Position numbers and translations under genes: made by a program | The notes under the pieces: model-generated | Seen by the model: the letters and a program-made list of their open reading frames with translations, nothing else | Told to the model about the DNA's origin: nothing | Databases searched by the model: none | In this document: positions 11,212 to 24,237 of the stretch, one piece after another | Layout: each line of letters begins with the position of its first letter | Position numbering within the stretch: the stretch's first letter is position 1 | Assembly (NCBI GenBank): GCA_021521415.1 | Contig: JAIQDT010003751.1 | Span: 1-64,000, forward strand | Length of the DNA: 64,000 nt | Source of the DNA: Bidens hawaiensis | Lineage: Eukaryota > Streptophyta > Magnoliopsida > Asterales > Asteraceae | Direction of reading: 5' to 3'

Positions 11212-14200
11212 TTATCTCGAAGTAGGTTGCGCAGAGAATAGGTGCGGGTACTTGATCTTCATTTGATCTTCCCTTTCCCATGTAAACTCGGCTCCGCGCT
11301 TGGACTCCCAGCGAACTTTCACGATAGGGATGCGACTGTGCTTGGTTTGCTTAACCTCGCGATCCATAATCTCAACAGGCTTCTCAACGAAATGCATAGT
11401 TTCATCAACTTGAACTTCATCAAGTGGAATGTGAAGGTTCTCGTCAGCTAAACACTTCTTGAGATTGGATACATGGAACGTTGGATGCACATTACTGAGC
11501 GCGGGCGGCAGGTCAAGTCTGTAGGCAACTTTTCCTACACGCGCGAGAATTTTAAATGGTCCAACATATCGAGGAGCAAGCTTACCTTTCTTCCCAAAGC
11601 GGACAACACCCTTCCAGGGCGACACTTTGAGGAGAACAAGATCACCAACTTGAAATTCGAGAGGCTTTCGCCTGCGATCTGCGTAACTCTTCTGTCGGCT
11701 TCTGGCAGTCAGCAGATGATCACGGATCTTGGCGATTTTATCGGTTGTCTCTTGAACAAGTTCGGGTCCTGTGATTTGAGCTTCTCCCACTTCGCTCCAA
11801 CAAATCGGGGAGCGGCACTTACGACCGTAAAGTGCTTCAAATGGGGCCATACCAATACTGGAATGATAGCTGTTATTATAAGAGAACTCGATCAAGGGCA
11901 GGTGCGAATCCCAATTACCTCCAAAATCAAGAACACAAGATCGGAGCATATCCTCAAGAGTTTGAATAGTTCACTCAGACTGTCCGTCAGTCTGAGGATG
12001 ATATGCCGTACTCATGTCCAAGCGAGTTCCTAGCGCAGATTGGTGAGATTTCCAAAAGCGAGATATAAAACGGCCATCGCGATCGGATATGATGCTCAAA
12101 GGAGTACCATGGCGGCAGACAATTTCCTTGACATAAAGCTGCGCGAGTTGCTCAACACGGTAGTTTTTACGAATGGGCAGAAAGTGAGCAGACTTAGTCA
12201 AACGATCCACTATTACCCAAATGCTATCATGTTTGCTTGCTGTCAAAGGTAACTTGGTAATAAAGTCCATCGCTATACTTTCCCATTTCCACGTAGGAAT
12301 TTCTGGTTGTTCGAGCAAACCAGATGGGCGTTGGTGTTCAGCTTTTACCTTAGAACAAGTCAGGCATTTAGCTACGAACACAGCAATATCCTTCTTCATA
12401 CCGGGCCACCAATAAGTAATGCGCAAATCCTTGTACATCTTATCAGCGCCGGGATGAATAGAATACCGAGATTTATGCGCCTCACTCAGGATATCAGCGC
12501 GAAGATTCTCATCAAAGGGAATCCAGATGCGATTAAGATAGCAGAGAATTCCACTCAGATTAGGGACAAAGTGCGCTTCCGCGCCACACGCTAACTCGGC
12601 GCGAAGGTTATCATTACTGATTGATGCGCGCTGCGAGTCACGAATGCGCGATTCAAGGTTGCTTTGGATCGGCGCGAAGTGAAGCTGCGTGCGCGGCAAG
12701 ATACAGTTAAGCTGGCAGGGTTTTCGGCTGAGCGCATCGGCTACCACATTAGCCTTACCAGGATGATACCGGATCTCACAATCGTAATCGCTGATGAGTT
12801 CGTTCCATCGGCGTTGTCTCATGTTAAGTTCCTTCTGATCAAAGATATGCTGAAGGCTTTTATGGTCAGTGTAGAGGATACACTTAGTACCATAAAGGTA
12901 GTGTCTCCAGATTTTCAAGGCAAAAACAACTGCACCAAGTTCGAGGTCGTGAGTCGTATAATTCTTTTCATGAACTTTGAGTTGCCTTGATGCGTAAGCG
13001 ATAACCTTGCCTCGTTGCATAAGAACACAACCGAGACCTTGGTTGGAGGCATCGCAGTACACGACAAAATCATCATTACCCTCAGGTAGCGCAAGGACAG
13101 GAGCTTCACACAACAAACGCTTGAGCGTTAGAAAGACTTCTTCTTGCTTCGAGCCCTAAATATACGGTTTACCTTTGTGCGTTAGAGCTGTTAAAGGCAA
13201 AGCGATCTTCGAGAAGTTCGAAATGAAGCGCCGGTAATAACCAGCTAAGCCCAAAAAGGAACGGATTTCAGAAGGAGTGGTCGGCGTAATCCAGTTCTTG
13301 ATTGCTTCAATTTTGGATGGGTCGACATGAATACCCATCTTGTTCACAACATGGCCAAGAAACTGTACTTCATCAGACCAGAATTCACACTTGGAAAGCT
13401 TAGCATAGAGCTGCTCGGTTCTAAGCTTTTGCAATACCAATCGAAGATGTTGCTCATGCTCGGCCTTGGTCTTGGAATAAATCAGAACGTCATCGATAAA
13501 CACAATCACGAATTTATCCAAGAAAGGCCTACACACCCGGTTCATTAGATCCATGAAAACGGCGGGTGCGTTGGTTAAACCGAAGGACATGACCAAGAAT
13601 TCAAAATGGCCATAACGAGTTCGAAAAGCAGTCTTCGGAACATCTTCATCGCGGATGCGCAACTGGTGATAGCCAGAGCGGAGATCAATCTTCGAGAAGC
13701 AAGAGGCACCTTGGAGTTGATCAAAGAGGTCGTCAATACGCGGTAAGGGATACCGGTTTTTAATGGTGAGTTTGTTCAACTCGCGGTAATCAATACACAT
13801 GCGAAACGATCCATCTTTCTTTTTGACGAACAACACCGGAGCACCCCAGGGCGAAGAGCTAGGGCGAATGAATCCTTTAGCAGTCAACTCTTGAAGTTGG
13901 CTTGCCAATTCTTGCATCTCAGCGGGCGCAAGACGGTAAGGAGATTTAGCTACGGGGGAAGCACCAGGGACAAGATCAATACGGAACTCGACTTCACGAG
14001 CGGGAGGGATACCAGGAAGATCATCAGGAAAAACTTCAGGGAAATCACGCACAACAGGGATATCGCGAAGCTTCTTCTTTCCTTCATCAGGTTTAACCAC
14101 ATGGGCTAAAAATGCAATACACCTTTTCCTCATGAGCCTTCGGGCTTCGGCGCAAGACATAAGCTTAAGACCGCGGGAGGGTTTTTCGCCGTAGATATAA

Positions 14201-15831
14201 AGATCACCATTTTCTCGAGGTATGCGAATCAACTTCTTGGCGCAAATAACTTCGGCGCGATTATGCGTAAGCCAGTCCATACCAATGATAACATCAAAGC
14301 TTCCAAGAGGCATGGGGATGAGGTCGATCAGAAAATCGTTTTCGTTAAGGTTAAGCGTACAATCTTTAATCACGGAGTTAATTAAAACAGTTTCGCCATT
14401 AGCCAATTCAACTGAAAAATTTTCTTTTAAATCGCTGCGCGGTCGCGCAAGCTTCTGCTCAAACGTACGAGAAATAAAACTTCTATCGGCGCCAGTATCA
14501 AAAAGTACAGAAGCATAAAATCCGTTAAGCAAAAATGTACCATTAACTACGTCATTATTCGCTTGCGCTTGGTGCGCGGTTATGTTAAAAGCTCGTCCGC
14601 GTGTCACTTGGTTCGAAATCTGGTTCACCGGATTCGCTTGCGTGATTTGCACTTGTAGTCTCGGGCATGCGTTCCGGAAATGACTGGGATCACCGCAGTT
14701 ATAGCACGACCTGGATCGTGGGTTTTGGTAGGTTGGTTGTGGGTTCTGCGGGTAGACTGGTGGTGTTGGCGCAATTGGGTTGGCGGGAGGGACTCTACAG
14801 TATTCGGCAGAGTGACCAACGCGGCCACATCGGTTACATTGTCGACACGGGGTTTGGGTTGGGTGGTGAAGTCTACAGGTTGGGCAAAAGGGTTGGGTTC
14901 CTGTGTAAGGTTTCTTAGGTGGCGGGGCAGGGAGTGCGGGATTGGTTAAGGCATAGTTGTGGACTACAGGAGGTGTTGGGTAGGTTGACAGTGGGTTAGG
15001 CGCGTAAACTGGAGGTTGGTAGATGGGTTGCTGGACAATGGGCGGGTTGGTAAGCGCATAGGCCTTGCGCCTGCGCTTGAGGTTGTTACGGTTTGAGGGT
15101 TCAGGTTTGGTTTCTGTTGGTTCAGGAACAGTCTTGGTGAGTTTGGTCTTCTCAGATCCCCGCAGGAACAGGGTTCCTGCTCTGACATGGTTGTCGCTGA
15201 GCACAGCGGCCAACTCGATGGCGTCAGAGAGGGTTACTGGGTTTCTGGCCCATACAGAATCTTGAATTTCCATGGGGAGACCCCCAAGGAATTTCTCTAT
15301 GGCTCGGCGGGAAGGGGTAACAAGGTGAGGGACAAGCAGGCTTAGTTCATGGAAGCGCGTCGCGTACTCGCGCGCTTCACCGCTATATTGCTTAAGATTC
15401 CAAAATTCTTCCTCCAGGCGCTTAACTTCGTTGGGAGGGCAGAATTCTCGCGTCAGAATTTCCTTGAATTCCTCCCATGTCATGCTAGAAGCAGCTTCTG
15501 CGCCACGCGCATGAGCTACTCCATTCCACCATGTAAGCGCTCTAGATTCCAGGACACTGGAAGCATATAGGGTTCGTCTGTCTGAGGGGCATTGGGTGTG
15601 GAGGAAAGTGTTTTCTATTTTCTCAAGCCACTGGAGCATCACGGTGGCTCCTTCAAGACCTGTGAACTTTGGAGGGTTACCCGCGTTAAAGGACTTAATG
15701 TTGTAACCAGAGGTGTTGGTATTGTTTTGGCTCAAAGCTTGGGCTATTGCGGCGGCCATTTCCTGGGAACGTTGCTGCGAACGTCTGCGCGAGGCTTCTC
15801 TCCTCAGATGGCGGCGAGATAGCGGAGGCAT
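11212..15831 (-). pseudogene. gag-pol: Element B gag-pol polyprotein, two nonsense mutations
   Basis: One 1540-codon frame starts at ATG 15831 ([12 protein letters not shown]). In order it holds a Retrotrans_gag domain (about residues 50-200), a CX2CX4HX4C zinc knuckle ([14 protein letters not shown]), protease with an intact DTGA, RT with FIDD, RNase H, integrase with HHCC and DDE blocks, the GPF module and a chromodomain-like tail ending YPHLF. It is interrupted by TAG at 13156-13158, where the related element C has TGG (Trp), and by TGA at 11971-11973, where C has CGA (Arg). Both are C-to-T or G-to-A transitions at sites typical of methylated-cytosine decay. No frameshift was found, so the copy is otherwise intact. 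Transcription would start in the right LTR, with a TATA box on the minus strand at 17497-17504. Confidence 0.93.
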
Positions 15832-15992
15832 TCTATAAAAGTTTTAATTTTAGTTAATATCTTGGTTTTAGCGCAAAGTATGTCATCGTAAAGCTTGTTT
15901 CGCGAAGTTAGTTACTGTCGAAAGTTAAAGTAAAATAAATGACCCTAAATGCAGACTTAATAAAGGTAACAAATTCGAATCAAGAATCGACA

Positions 15993-16229
15993 ATTCATGT
16001 ATCACCATGACTTTCCGAATTCCCAATTTAAAATATACGAGCAACGAGTATCGGAGATTGACGATTCATGTATCACCATGACTTTTCAATCCTCAATACA
16101 AAACATACAAGAAAATGAGTATTGGGGGTTGACAATTCATGTATCACCATGACTTTTCAAGTTTCCAACCTCAGAACATAATCGTAAATGGAAATTGAAA
16201 ATCAACTATTCATGTATCACCATGACTTT
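15993..16229 (-). repeat. Four-copy hairpin motif in element B leader
   Basis: On the minus strand the core TCATGGTGATACATGA occurs four times (motif blocks 15993-16014, 16064-16085, 16135-16156, 16208-16229) at 71-73 base spacing between the primer site and gag. Each core can fold: arms TCATG and CATGA around loop GTGATA. The same array is in element C. Confidence 0.85.
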
Positions 16230-16468
16230 TCGGATTTTCAAATCCAACAAACGAATATGTAAGTAAAATCAATAAAAATCGAAATTCAACAAAAATCGAA
16301 ATATCGCGAAATAAAACATAAAATCATATACTGCGTCTGCGCAAGCATATTTATAAATAACGAGTAATTAACAATAAGCGCGCAAACATGAGATTTCTCT
16401 CATGCGCGAGAAGGGACTCTTAGGTATTCTAGGCCGTTACGTCTAACCACCTATCCTAAAGTCAACGA

Positions 16469-16480
16469 GCTCTGATACCA
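16469..16480 (-). promoter_or_regulatory. Primer-binding site of element B
   Basis: The reverse complement reads TGGTATCAGAGC, matching initiator-Met tRNA, three bases from the LTR edge at 16484. Confidence 0.85.
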
Positions 16481-16483
16481 ATC

Positions 16484-18462
16484 TGTAACACCTCGACCAA
16501 AGGCGGATTATACATCGGGGCGCCACATATTGTTTCATTACTCGTGACACTATTGGGTGTCAATATTTAATAAATACATTCATTCGCGCACGCGCAAAGT
16601 AAACAAGATAACATAAATCAACATAAATCATTATATTATAAGGCAAAATATTCGAACAACAATAACATGTCTTGATACATTTTAATCTAGGTCCAAAAGT
16701 AAAAACGTCCTACGTGTCCACAAGCTCCAAAACAGCTACTGCAACCCTGAACATGTGTTAAAATAAAACGTCAAACACTTGCGTGTTGGTGAGAAATCAA
16801 GTTTAATACAATACATAGATAATAATAAATCTGCGCGCAACACGTGTATGTCTGGTGTTTAACAAGGGTGCAATCAGATTGTGATCAAGCCTAAATAGAT
16901 CATAGCTCATAGTTCAATCCGTGCTCCCAAATGAGCACAAAAACGAGAAAACATCTGTGCAAGTGTAAACAAAGAAAACCGTAAACGATAGGTCTCCCGT
17001 GTTCATCTAATGGATCCATGAAAACTGCGGAATAGGCCGAACAAAACGGTTAATGATACACACATACAAATAAACAGCCAAGTAAACGTCCTCAACACAT
17101 GGGATACTGCGCGACTAAAGTTCATAAACAAGTTTAAGACTCAAGTTTGTACGAACACATGAACATCCCAAAACATTAAAAATAAAAAGGGATTAGGTAC
17201 GAGATTACTCACTTGATAATCGGTGCAGTGTAAGATAAAGCAAGAACCAACTTTAAACAAGCACAAGTTAACCTATAAACAAGATTATTGTTTTAACGAT
17301 TTGATTTAAGTCTTGATTATAAGTTAGCATAATTAATAAGTAAATTATTATATATAATATATATTACCGGAAAAGCAGGGCAGAACAGGAAGGAAGACGG
17401 AGGCAAAGAGAGGAGACGGCAGAGAGAGCAAGGAGCAAGAGAGAATAGGAGAGTTTAAGTGCTTTGTGTGTGTAGTGTTAGGAAAAATAACATTATTATT
17501 TATAGAGAAACCCTAGGGAACACAATCCCTAGAAAAGGGGAAAAGATCTCAAAAAGCAAAAGATTCCAAAAGCAAAAGATATCAAAAGATATGGCAGCTG
17601 CAGGGGGCAAGATAAAGCTGACAGGGAACAGTAAACAGGCATGGGCGGGTCAGATAAAGGTACTGGTCAGGCATGGAAAAAGCAGATCTCAAAAGATAAT
17701 GTCAGTCACTTTTTCTGCCAACCAATGGGGTTGGTGCGCATGCTGCGCCGAAAGTAACTTTTCAGACATAAGATAGGTCAGGTCAACAACACAGGAGATA
17801 GGACATCACAAAAGCAAACGGCTAGATTAAACAGAAGAAAACTCAAAGGGTTTAGCGCGAGAAGGCTGGAGCGCACGCGCGAGGGCGAAGGCAGACAGAA
17901 CGATCCTTAGCGCGTCGCGGGAAGAACTACCATTCTTAGCGCGCTGCGAGAAGAACTACAATTCTTAGCGCGTCGCGGGAAGAACTACCGTTCTTAGCGC
18001 GCTGCGAGAAGAACTACAATTCTTAGCGCGTCGTGGGAAGAACTACCGTTCTTAGCGCGCTGCGAGAAGAACTACAATTCTTAGCGCGCTGCGAGAACAG
18101 TTCGCCTCGCGTATCGCAGGAACAACTGGTCTTCACGCAGGCTTCCTTGTAAGGAGTCTGGCGCGTGGAGCTGCGCAGACAACCTTAGGCGGGAAGGAAC
18201 AAAGGACAAGCAAAGAGTTAGAAGAAAAAGAGGGAAACAAGGCTTAAGGGCGGGACGGCGACAAGAGGGAAAAGAAGGCGGAAAGAGAGAAGGAAGAGGG
18301 ACGGGACGGCGGAAAGAAAGAGAGAGAAAGAGGCGGAAAGGAAAATATATTATTATTATTAAAAGTAAAATATAAGTATAAATAAATATTAAATCATAAC
18401 AGAAAGAGATCGGATAAGGGAAACGGGTACCTGGGTCGGGTCGGATCGGGGCAGATGTCACA
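16484..18462 (-). repeat. 5' LTR of element B
   Basis: This 1979 bp LTR carries the element's promoter, with minus-strand TATAAATA at 17497-17504, and the 29-bp GC-rich array at 17906-18097. Its edges abut the primer site and the ATACT duplication. Confidence 0.95.
17906..18097 (-). repeat. 29-bp GC-rich tandem array in element B right LTR
   Basis: It has the same unit order and number as 10619-10810, with single-base differences such as CGTCGTGGG in one unit. It lies in U3, upstream of the TATA box on the minus strand. Confidence 0.8.
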
Positions 18463-18467
18463 ATACT

Positions 18468-19141
18468 CACCTGTCTTTAATGGAATTTTCGTACAATAAT
18501 AGTTATCACACAAGTATACAGATGGCACCATACGAAGCATTATATGGACGAAAGTGTAGAACGCCCATTTTTTGGTCCGAGATCGGTGATAACCAATTGT
18601 CTGGTCCTGAAATTGTACAACAAGCGACTGATCAAGTAATTCAAATCCGAGAAAGACTGAAAGCAGCACGAGATAGACAAAAGAGTTATGCTGATGTAAG
18701 ACGAAAACCGCTAGAATTCAAAAAGGAGATAAAGTGTTGCTTAAAGTATCTCCTTGGAAAGGCGTTGTTCGCTTTGAAAAGAAAGGAAAATTAAGTCTAA
18801 GATTTGTTGGACCATTTAAGATTGTTGAAAGAATAGGTCCTGTAGCATATCGACTAGAACTGCCTGAAGAAATGCAAGGAATTCATAATGTGTTTCACGT
18901 ATCGAATCTGCGTAAATGTTTAGCCGATGAAACACTCGCAATGCCTTTAAAAGATGTACAAGTTAATGAAAGGCATAAGTTCGTAGAAAAACCGATTCAA
19001 ATCGAAGATAGCGAAACCAAGTTCCTAAAACGTAAGAGATTGAAATTGGTAAAAGTTAGATGGAATTCCCGACGTGGTCCGGAATTTACTTGGGAACTTG
19101 AGTCCGAGATGAAACGAAAATATCCACATCTCTTTACGTAA
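18468..19141 (+). pseudogene. pol: Element A integrase C-terminus and chromodomain-like tail
   Basis: This is the other half of the integrase split by element B. It starts directly after the ATACT duplication and continues the frame of 9196. The first frame covers the SYNNSYH and [10 protein letters not shown] integrase blocks and then ends in a shift near 18720, where one base is missing before AAAAAGGAGAT. The shifted frame runs to TAA 19139-19141 through the GPF module (about 18810-18830) and a chromodomain-like end (KLVKVRW..EFTWE..YPHLF). Such tails bind chromatin marks and steer integration in chromoviruses. The separate open frames here do not represent cellular genes. Confidence 0.9.
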
Positions 19142-19177
19142 ATCTCGAGGATGAGATTTTTCAAAAGGTGGGGAGGA

Positions 19178-21023
19178 TGTAACACCGTGAAAAAACCCCA
19201 TCAAGTTTTGGGTTAAAAATGTCAAATTTAGAAGTTAAAGGGCTAAAAATGCCAAATCTGGAAGTTGAAGGACTAAAAATGAAAATTCTGAAATTTATGC
19301 ATCTTCGCGTATCGCGAAGATGCAAAGCTGAACATTTTCGCACATCGCGAAGTTGCTGGCACACGACTCAAAGCATATCCAGTGACGCGGCGACACGTGG
19401 TAGCACGAGAGTGACATGCAAAATTACGGCGGCGTACGTGCAACTTCGCGTATCGCGAAGATGCATAATTTCGACTATAAATAGAGCAGCCACGAGTTTA
19501 GCCGTTTTCATCCCATTTTCACCCTAGTTTTCACATAGTTAACATCGGGAAGCGTGCTAGGAAGTTCCGGGGTTCCGAGGGCTGTTCTCGTGAAGAAACA
19601 AGGTGTTGTTACGCTGTTAAACGAGCTACTGATCTCATAAACGAAGCACAAGCCGAACTGTTGTTGTTTTCTTAGTTCTTAAGTTACCGTCTAGCCGATT
19701 AAGGTAGGATTATGGTTAAGTTACTTTACTATGTAGTTATTAGAACCTAGTTAAGGATTTAGTCGTTAAACTGTTAATGTTTTCCAAATCATGTTTTACA
19801 AAGTAAAGACGTTACTTCCATGTGAAGTAATATTATCACAACTATTATTTTGACGGGCACGTAGTAACTGAAAAGGAGATATCATTAGTAGACTCTTCTT
19901 GCCTAAGGAAATCAATTCGTACACATCCCAATCAACCGCGGGACCCGTTTGGTTACCTGGAGAAGTTTGCCAACGTGATATCCTTTATTAGGCCAAAGCT
20001 TGCTATTCCAAACGTCATATGTAAATACAAAGTATTTTTATAAAACGACTATAACTATACTAAGGTTAGGTCAGACCTAGGAGTCTGCTGATCAGACATC
20101 GAGTCTGCTGAACTGAATCAGACCTAAGAGTCTGTTGAACTGAATCAGACCTAAGAGTCTGCTGAACTGAAACAAACATAAAGTCTGCTGAATGAAACCA
20201 GCTAGGTACTTATGCATACCTATTAGGAATATAGGTTGATAGCATACAGAAGCTAAGGATTTTGAGTTCCATCTGATAATACAAGGTGAACACGTTAACC
20301 TTTTACTGTTTGAACTGATTTTACTCTTGTAATAGACGGGTTGTTTATTACAAAGAGTCTGGTAAATGTTTGCATGAGATATCTCTAAAATCGTTATAAT
20401 ACAAAATAGATAATAAGAAGCAACTCAGACCGAATACACATGTGTCTGGATCCAAACATAACTGATAATTGGCATACAAAACCAAGTCAGTCATAACCGG
20501 TTCTCCAACAGGGTCACATAGCCTAGGGGAAGGTTGTCTCCGAATAGGGGCTATGTACTCGAGGAACCTTTGAATTGTGTGTGTAGGGCAGTGGTACAAA
20601 TCCTGGGAATGGACAGGCATTCCTACTGAGATTGTGAACAGAAAACTATATTTGTATTTAACGACTGTTATAAATGTTTTATCGAGTCAACGTTTCACCA
20701 GCATATAGCTGACGTGTTTTTCCCACCCATGCAGGTAACTAGATGCTAGTACTGAATTACTGATATACAAGGACTGGAGTCATGACGTTAGAAGATCGCA
20801 CAAGATGGCTCTATTTTTGAATACTTAAAATCCTTGTAATATTAATATCACTGTTTTGTAAAACTAAAACTCGGGTATTTAATTCCCAAGTAATTTTGAT
20901 AATGTAAATTAATATTTTAATATTTTAAAGACTTCCGCTAAAATGAACCCGCTACTCTGATATAATTACAAAACACGTACCAACTGACAGTCACACGCCA
21001 AGGCCCTGAATCAGGGTGTGACA
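19178..21023 (+). repeat. 3' LTR of element A
   Basis: This 1846 bp LTR is preceded by the polypurine tract AAAAGGTGGGGAGGA (19163-19177). It lacks the promoter duplication of the 5' copy and differs from it by tens of substitutions and short indels. It keeps palindromes with TTCGCG/CGCGAA arms at about 19302-19326 and 19440-19465. Confidence 0.92.
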
Positions 21024-21028
21024 GCTTG

Positions 21029-24000
21029 ACACGTGAGCGGACAAAGAATCTTTAGTGCGTGTGCGAGTTTCAATGTGCCACCTCATTTTGTAGGTTATGA
21101 AAATTGGTTGAAGTCTGCTTGTTCAAGAAGCAAACTATCGGTTTGTATCCACTTTTCAAAAACTCACCAACAAACACTTAACAGTTTTCTAAACCACCTA
21201 TTTATTAGTAAACAAATTCAATGATACATTGAAGTTGATCGAAGGGTTCCCTCAAAAGACCATATTTGAGTCATTGGAAGAAAGTGGCTTCTCTTTTGGG
21301 ATTTATTATCGACTAGAGTTACATCCGGCGCGTTGCGTTAGGACAGGCCGGTAAAATTATGGCGGTGGTAAACCCCAAGAGTTGTCGGTCCCTGGACATT
21401 GAGACGGTAAGTTGATACAAATTCGGTCGGTTTACGCTACGTGCATTATGGTATCGGAACTAAAACTCGGGCGTCGGTAAAACTTGAACGTTGTCAATCC
21501 CGGGTGTTGAGGCACTGAGTCTACGCAAATTCGGTCGGTCTCAGTTATGTTTGTAACGGCATCAAAACTAAAAAAGTAAACAAAAATAAATACAAAAACA
21601 AATTTGGCATTTAATTGGTTTTTGTTACATCATAAAGGTACCAGAACTAAAACAAAATGTGGTACACGTGTCGTAAACATACACACGTTGTTGACGGCAA
21701 CTGGGCTCCACCTAAGTGTATCAGAAAAAACCAAAAAAACTAAAAATACCCTAAAGAAGACTTGAACCCGGGTATGTTACATGTACATGAACAAACCAAG
21801 ACATAATACAATCCACTAATTACCACCCAGGCAAACGCAAGTTGATGTTACGTAACCAACCATTTATTTTATATAACAAAACAATTCTGTTAAAATTAAC
21901 CAACTGCGGCGCCAAACTCGTACTTTGTACTAATTAGATAATATCCTCCATCAACACTTTTCTATAGGTATAAAATTCTGTTGACTTTTTCTTATGCGTA
22001 TGTAAAGAATCGTTGACAACGATTTTTCACTAACTATTTAAAAGTTACTGATTAGTTTTTTTGAATCTAATTTATTAATGTGCCATATATAGGCAATGGG
22101 TTCATCACTTGGGGGTAGTAATCCTATTTGTGAAACTAGTCTAAGTAATTAACTCTAAGTGATGAAGCTGTTGTCAATACTTTTTAGTAAAAGGATTAAA
22201 GACAGAATATATTTATCAAAAAGGAGTAGCGGCGCAGCTTGTTGCCCGCTTGCCTTCTGTTTCGATGTAATCCAATTTCCATGTAATATTAAATCATTTT
22301 AATGACCAAAAAAAAAAAATTTATCAATAAATTCGTTGCTGAAGAGGACATCAAAGTAACATTTTTGATGGTTAAAAGTGCAAGAAATTATGTAATTAAC
22401 AAGTTGGATGGCATAATAATGTGGGTTGAGTCTCAATATACCTATCAACATGCTTTTGTCACTTTTAGTTTCATAAACAAATAATATAATATTTATGATT
22501 ACTAAAAAAATATTAAAGTAATGATATAATAACTTTTATTAAAGGTTTTTTTTTTTTTTTTTGTAAGTTGTAAACGTTTCGTATATCACAATATGCCAAC
22601 ATTTTTTTTTCTTTTAACATGCCAACTTGTTGATCCATTGACCAGGTTTCAAGTTTTAACTGATCAACCTTTTCACGTGATATTAGGTAGTTATTAATTA
22701 AAAATAATTAGTATAATAATCATTTCATAAATGAGCTGAATTGTTAAAGGTGTGGCATTTGTAATTAATCCGCTTAGGTACTTAACAAATGACTATCGTG
22801 GAAATCGATTTTGATTACATTTGGTTGATTATTTTACAGAAATTTAAGAAAACTGAAGTACATAAATAAGTTTAATCAGTTTGATTCAAACTGGACTTCA
22901 AATGACATTGCAAAGAAGGAAAGCTGTCAAACTACTTTATTGTCAAACAAAGGTATTTTAATCTTAAAATTTTGCCAAGACAAGATGATCACCCTTCTCA
23001 TGACGTTTCGAAAGGACACATAGGAGTTTATGAAGCATTGAGATTTAGCCCCTAATGGAACGAAATCTTGTTTCTGGTCATATACGATGAACATGGCTTG
23101 GTGGTTTCTATGATCATGTCCCCACCCCTACCGTGGCATCCCAAGTTCTGATGATCTCGTGGGACCTGTTGCGTATAATTTCCAATTCAATCGTCTCGGA
23201 GTCAGGGTTCCGGCTATTTTGATCTCTCTTTGGATTGAATGAGGAACCGGTATGTTGATGAGAGCAAATATTATGTGACAAAAAAAAAAACTTATAATGC
23301 AAAAACAAGTGATTACGTGATTATCTTAAGTTAGAGCAAAAGCATGAAGATAAACGTAACAAATTCTCAAATAAAATTGATACTTTTTTTAATGGGAAGT
23401 ATTACATGATGGTCAAACATGTAGGGAATTTCTAGATTTAACAAGTATTGTCACGTTTGGTTGGTACTTTGGCAAATTTTGCAAATATATGCGTAAATTT
23501 GCAATTATCGGGTTCCACGTTTTACACTAAAAAAATGATGATTTGGAAATCACTAAAATTTGAAAAAAGAAAACACTCTAATGACGAATAACTGAACTCT
23601 AATTAATAAAATTGAACTCTAATTAATAAAATTCGGGTATGAGAGCTTCCCTGTGATGGTTTGTCACTTGATCTGCCTCGTCAAGACTTTTATGTCCATT
23701 GCTAATAGGTCTCATAAGTCATAAATCCAAAAGTCTAATTTATGTTGAGCCATTTCTAACTTGTTTTCTATGTCTAGCACTCTAGCCGGAACAACTATGA
23801 GTTGGCTAACTCTTGAATCTATTTCTTATTACAATTATTTCCACTTGTGCCTTTGGAATCCCATAAGTACAAATTAGTATAATTGTTTTATGCAATCAGT
23901 ATTCCAGTTCAATAACATGAGGTGATGATTAAGATTTCAGGTTCAAAAGTTGACTTAAAAGATTTCTTCAGTGACGTTCTTAAATGAGTCAGACTTGTAG

Positions 24001-24237
24001 CGTTCAAACCTATATAAATGATTGGCATTCCGTCTCAAAAACACTTATAAACAAATAAAAGATAGTTCAAACGTTGTTAAAAAAGATTATAATTGATTTA
24101 TATCTCATAGCTATAACTATAACTTAACTATGGAAAATGTACAGTATTCAAGCATTTAGATCTTCCCACGTGTAAAAACAATGAAAGTCTGCATAATCAT
24201 ATCTCGTCTTTGTACACATAATATTACAATTCTGTCC
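21029..24237. other. AT-rich intergenic region, no gene supported
   Basis: Two diverged copies of a GC-richer motif with AAATTCGGTCGGT occur at about 21380-21437 and 21500-21555, probably a decayed repeat. There are T runs near 22545-22565 and 22597-22615, and a 21-base local duplication near 23590-23635. Short open frames here have no recognisable domain. Confidence 0.6.

Larger units (their letters stand above)
9197..18462 (-). mobile_element. Element B: Ty3/gypsy chromovirus nested in element A integrase
   Basis: It is bounded by LTRs 9197-11177 and 16484-18462 and flanked by the perfect five-base duplication ATACT (9192-9196 and 18463-18467). Removing the element and one ATACT restores the reading frame of element A integrase, so the insertion point is certain. 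On the minus strand it has a primer site next to the right LTR, one long gag-pol frame, and a polypurine tract (minus-strand AAAGTAGGGGAGAC, 11178-11191) against the left LTR. The two LTRs differ by only a handful of bases, so insertion was recent. It is the same family as element C, in opposite orientation. Confidence 0.96.
2271..21023 (+). mobile_element. Element A: degenerate Ty3/gypsy chromovirus, interrupted by element B
   Basis: Two related LTRs of 1.85-1.9 kb, both beginning TGTAACACC and ending GTGTGACA, bound this element. It has an initiator-Met primer site at 4171-4182, gag, protease, RT, RNase H, integrase and a C-terminal chromodomain-like region, then a polypurine tract at 19163-19177. 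Flanking bases GCTTA (2266-2270) and GCTTG (21024-21028) are a five-base target duplication with one mismatch. Domain order and the chromodomain-like tail fit the Tekay/Del group of plant chromoviruses; that clade name is an inference. The LTRs differ by many substitutions plus indels, and pol carries at least seven lesions, so the copy is old and inactive. Without the inserted element B it would be about 9.5 kb. Confidence 0.93.

Noticed and set aside
11473..12033. 186-codon ORF on the plus strand (and its mirror at 37038-37598)
   Set aside because: Shadow of the integrase coding strand of elements B and C.
23114..23308. 64-codon minus-strand ORF near a GC-richer patch
   Set aside because: Composition suggested a gene remnant, but no family signature or splice context was visible.
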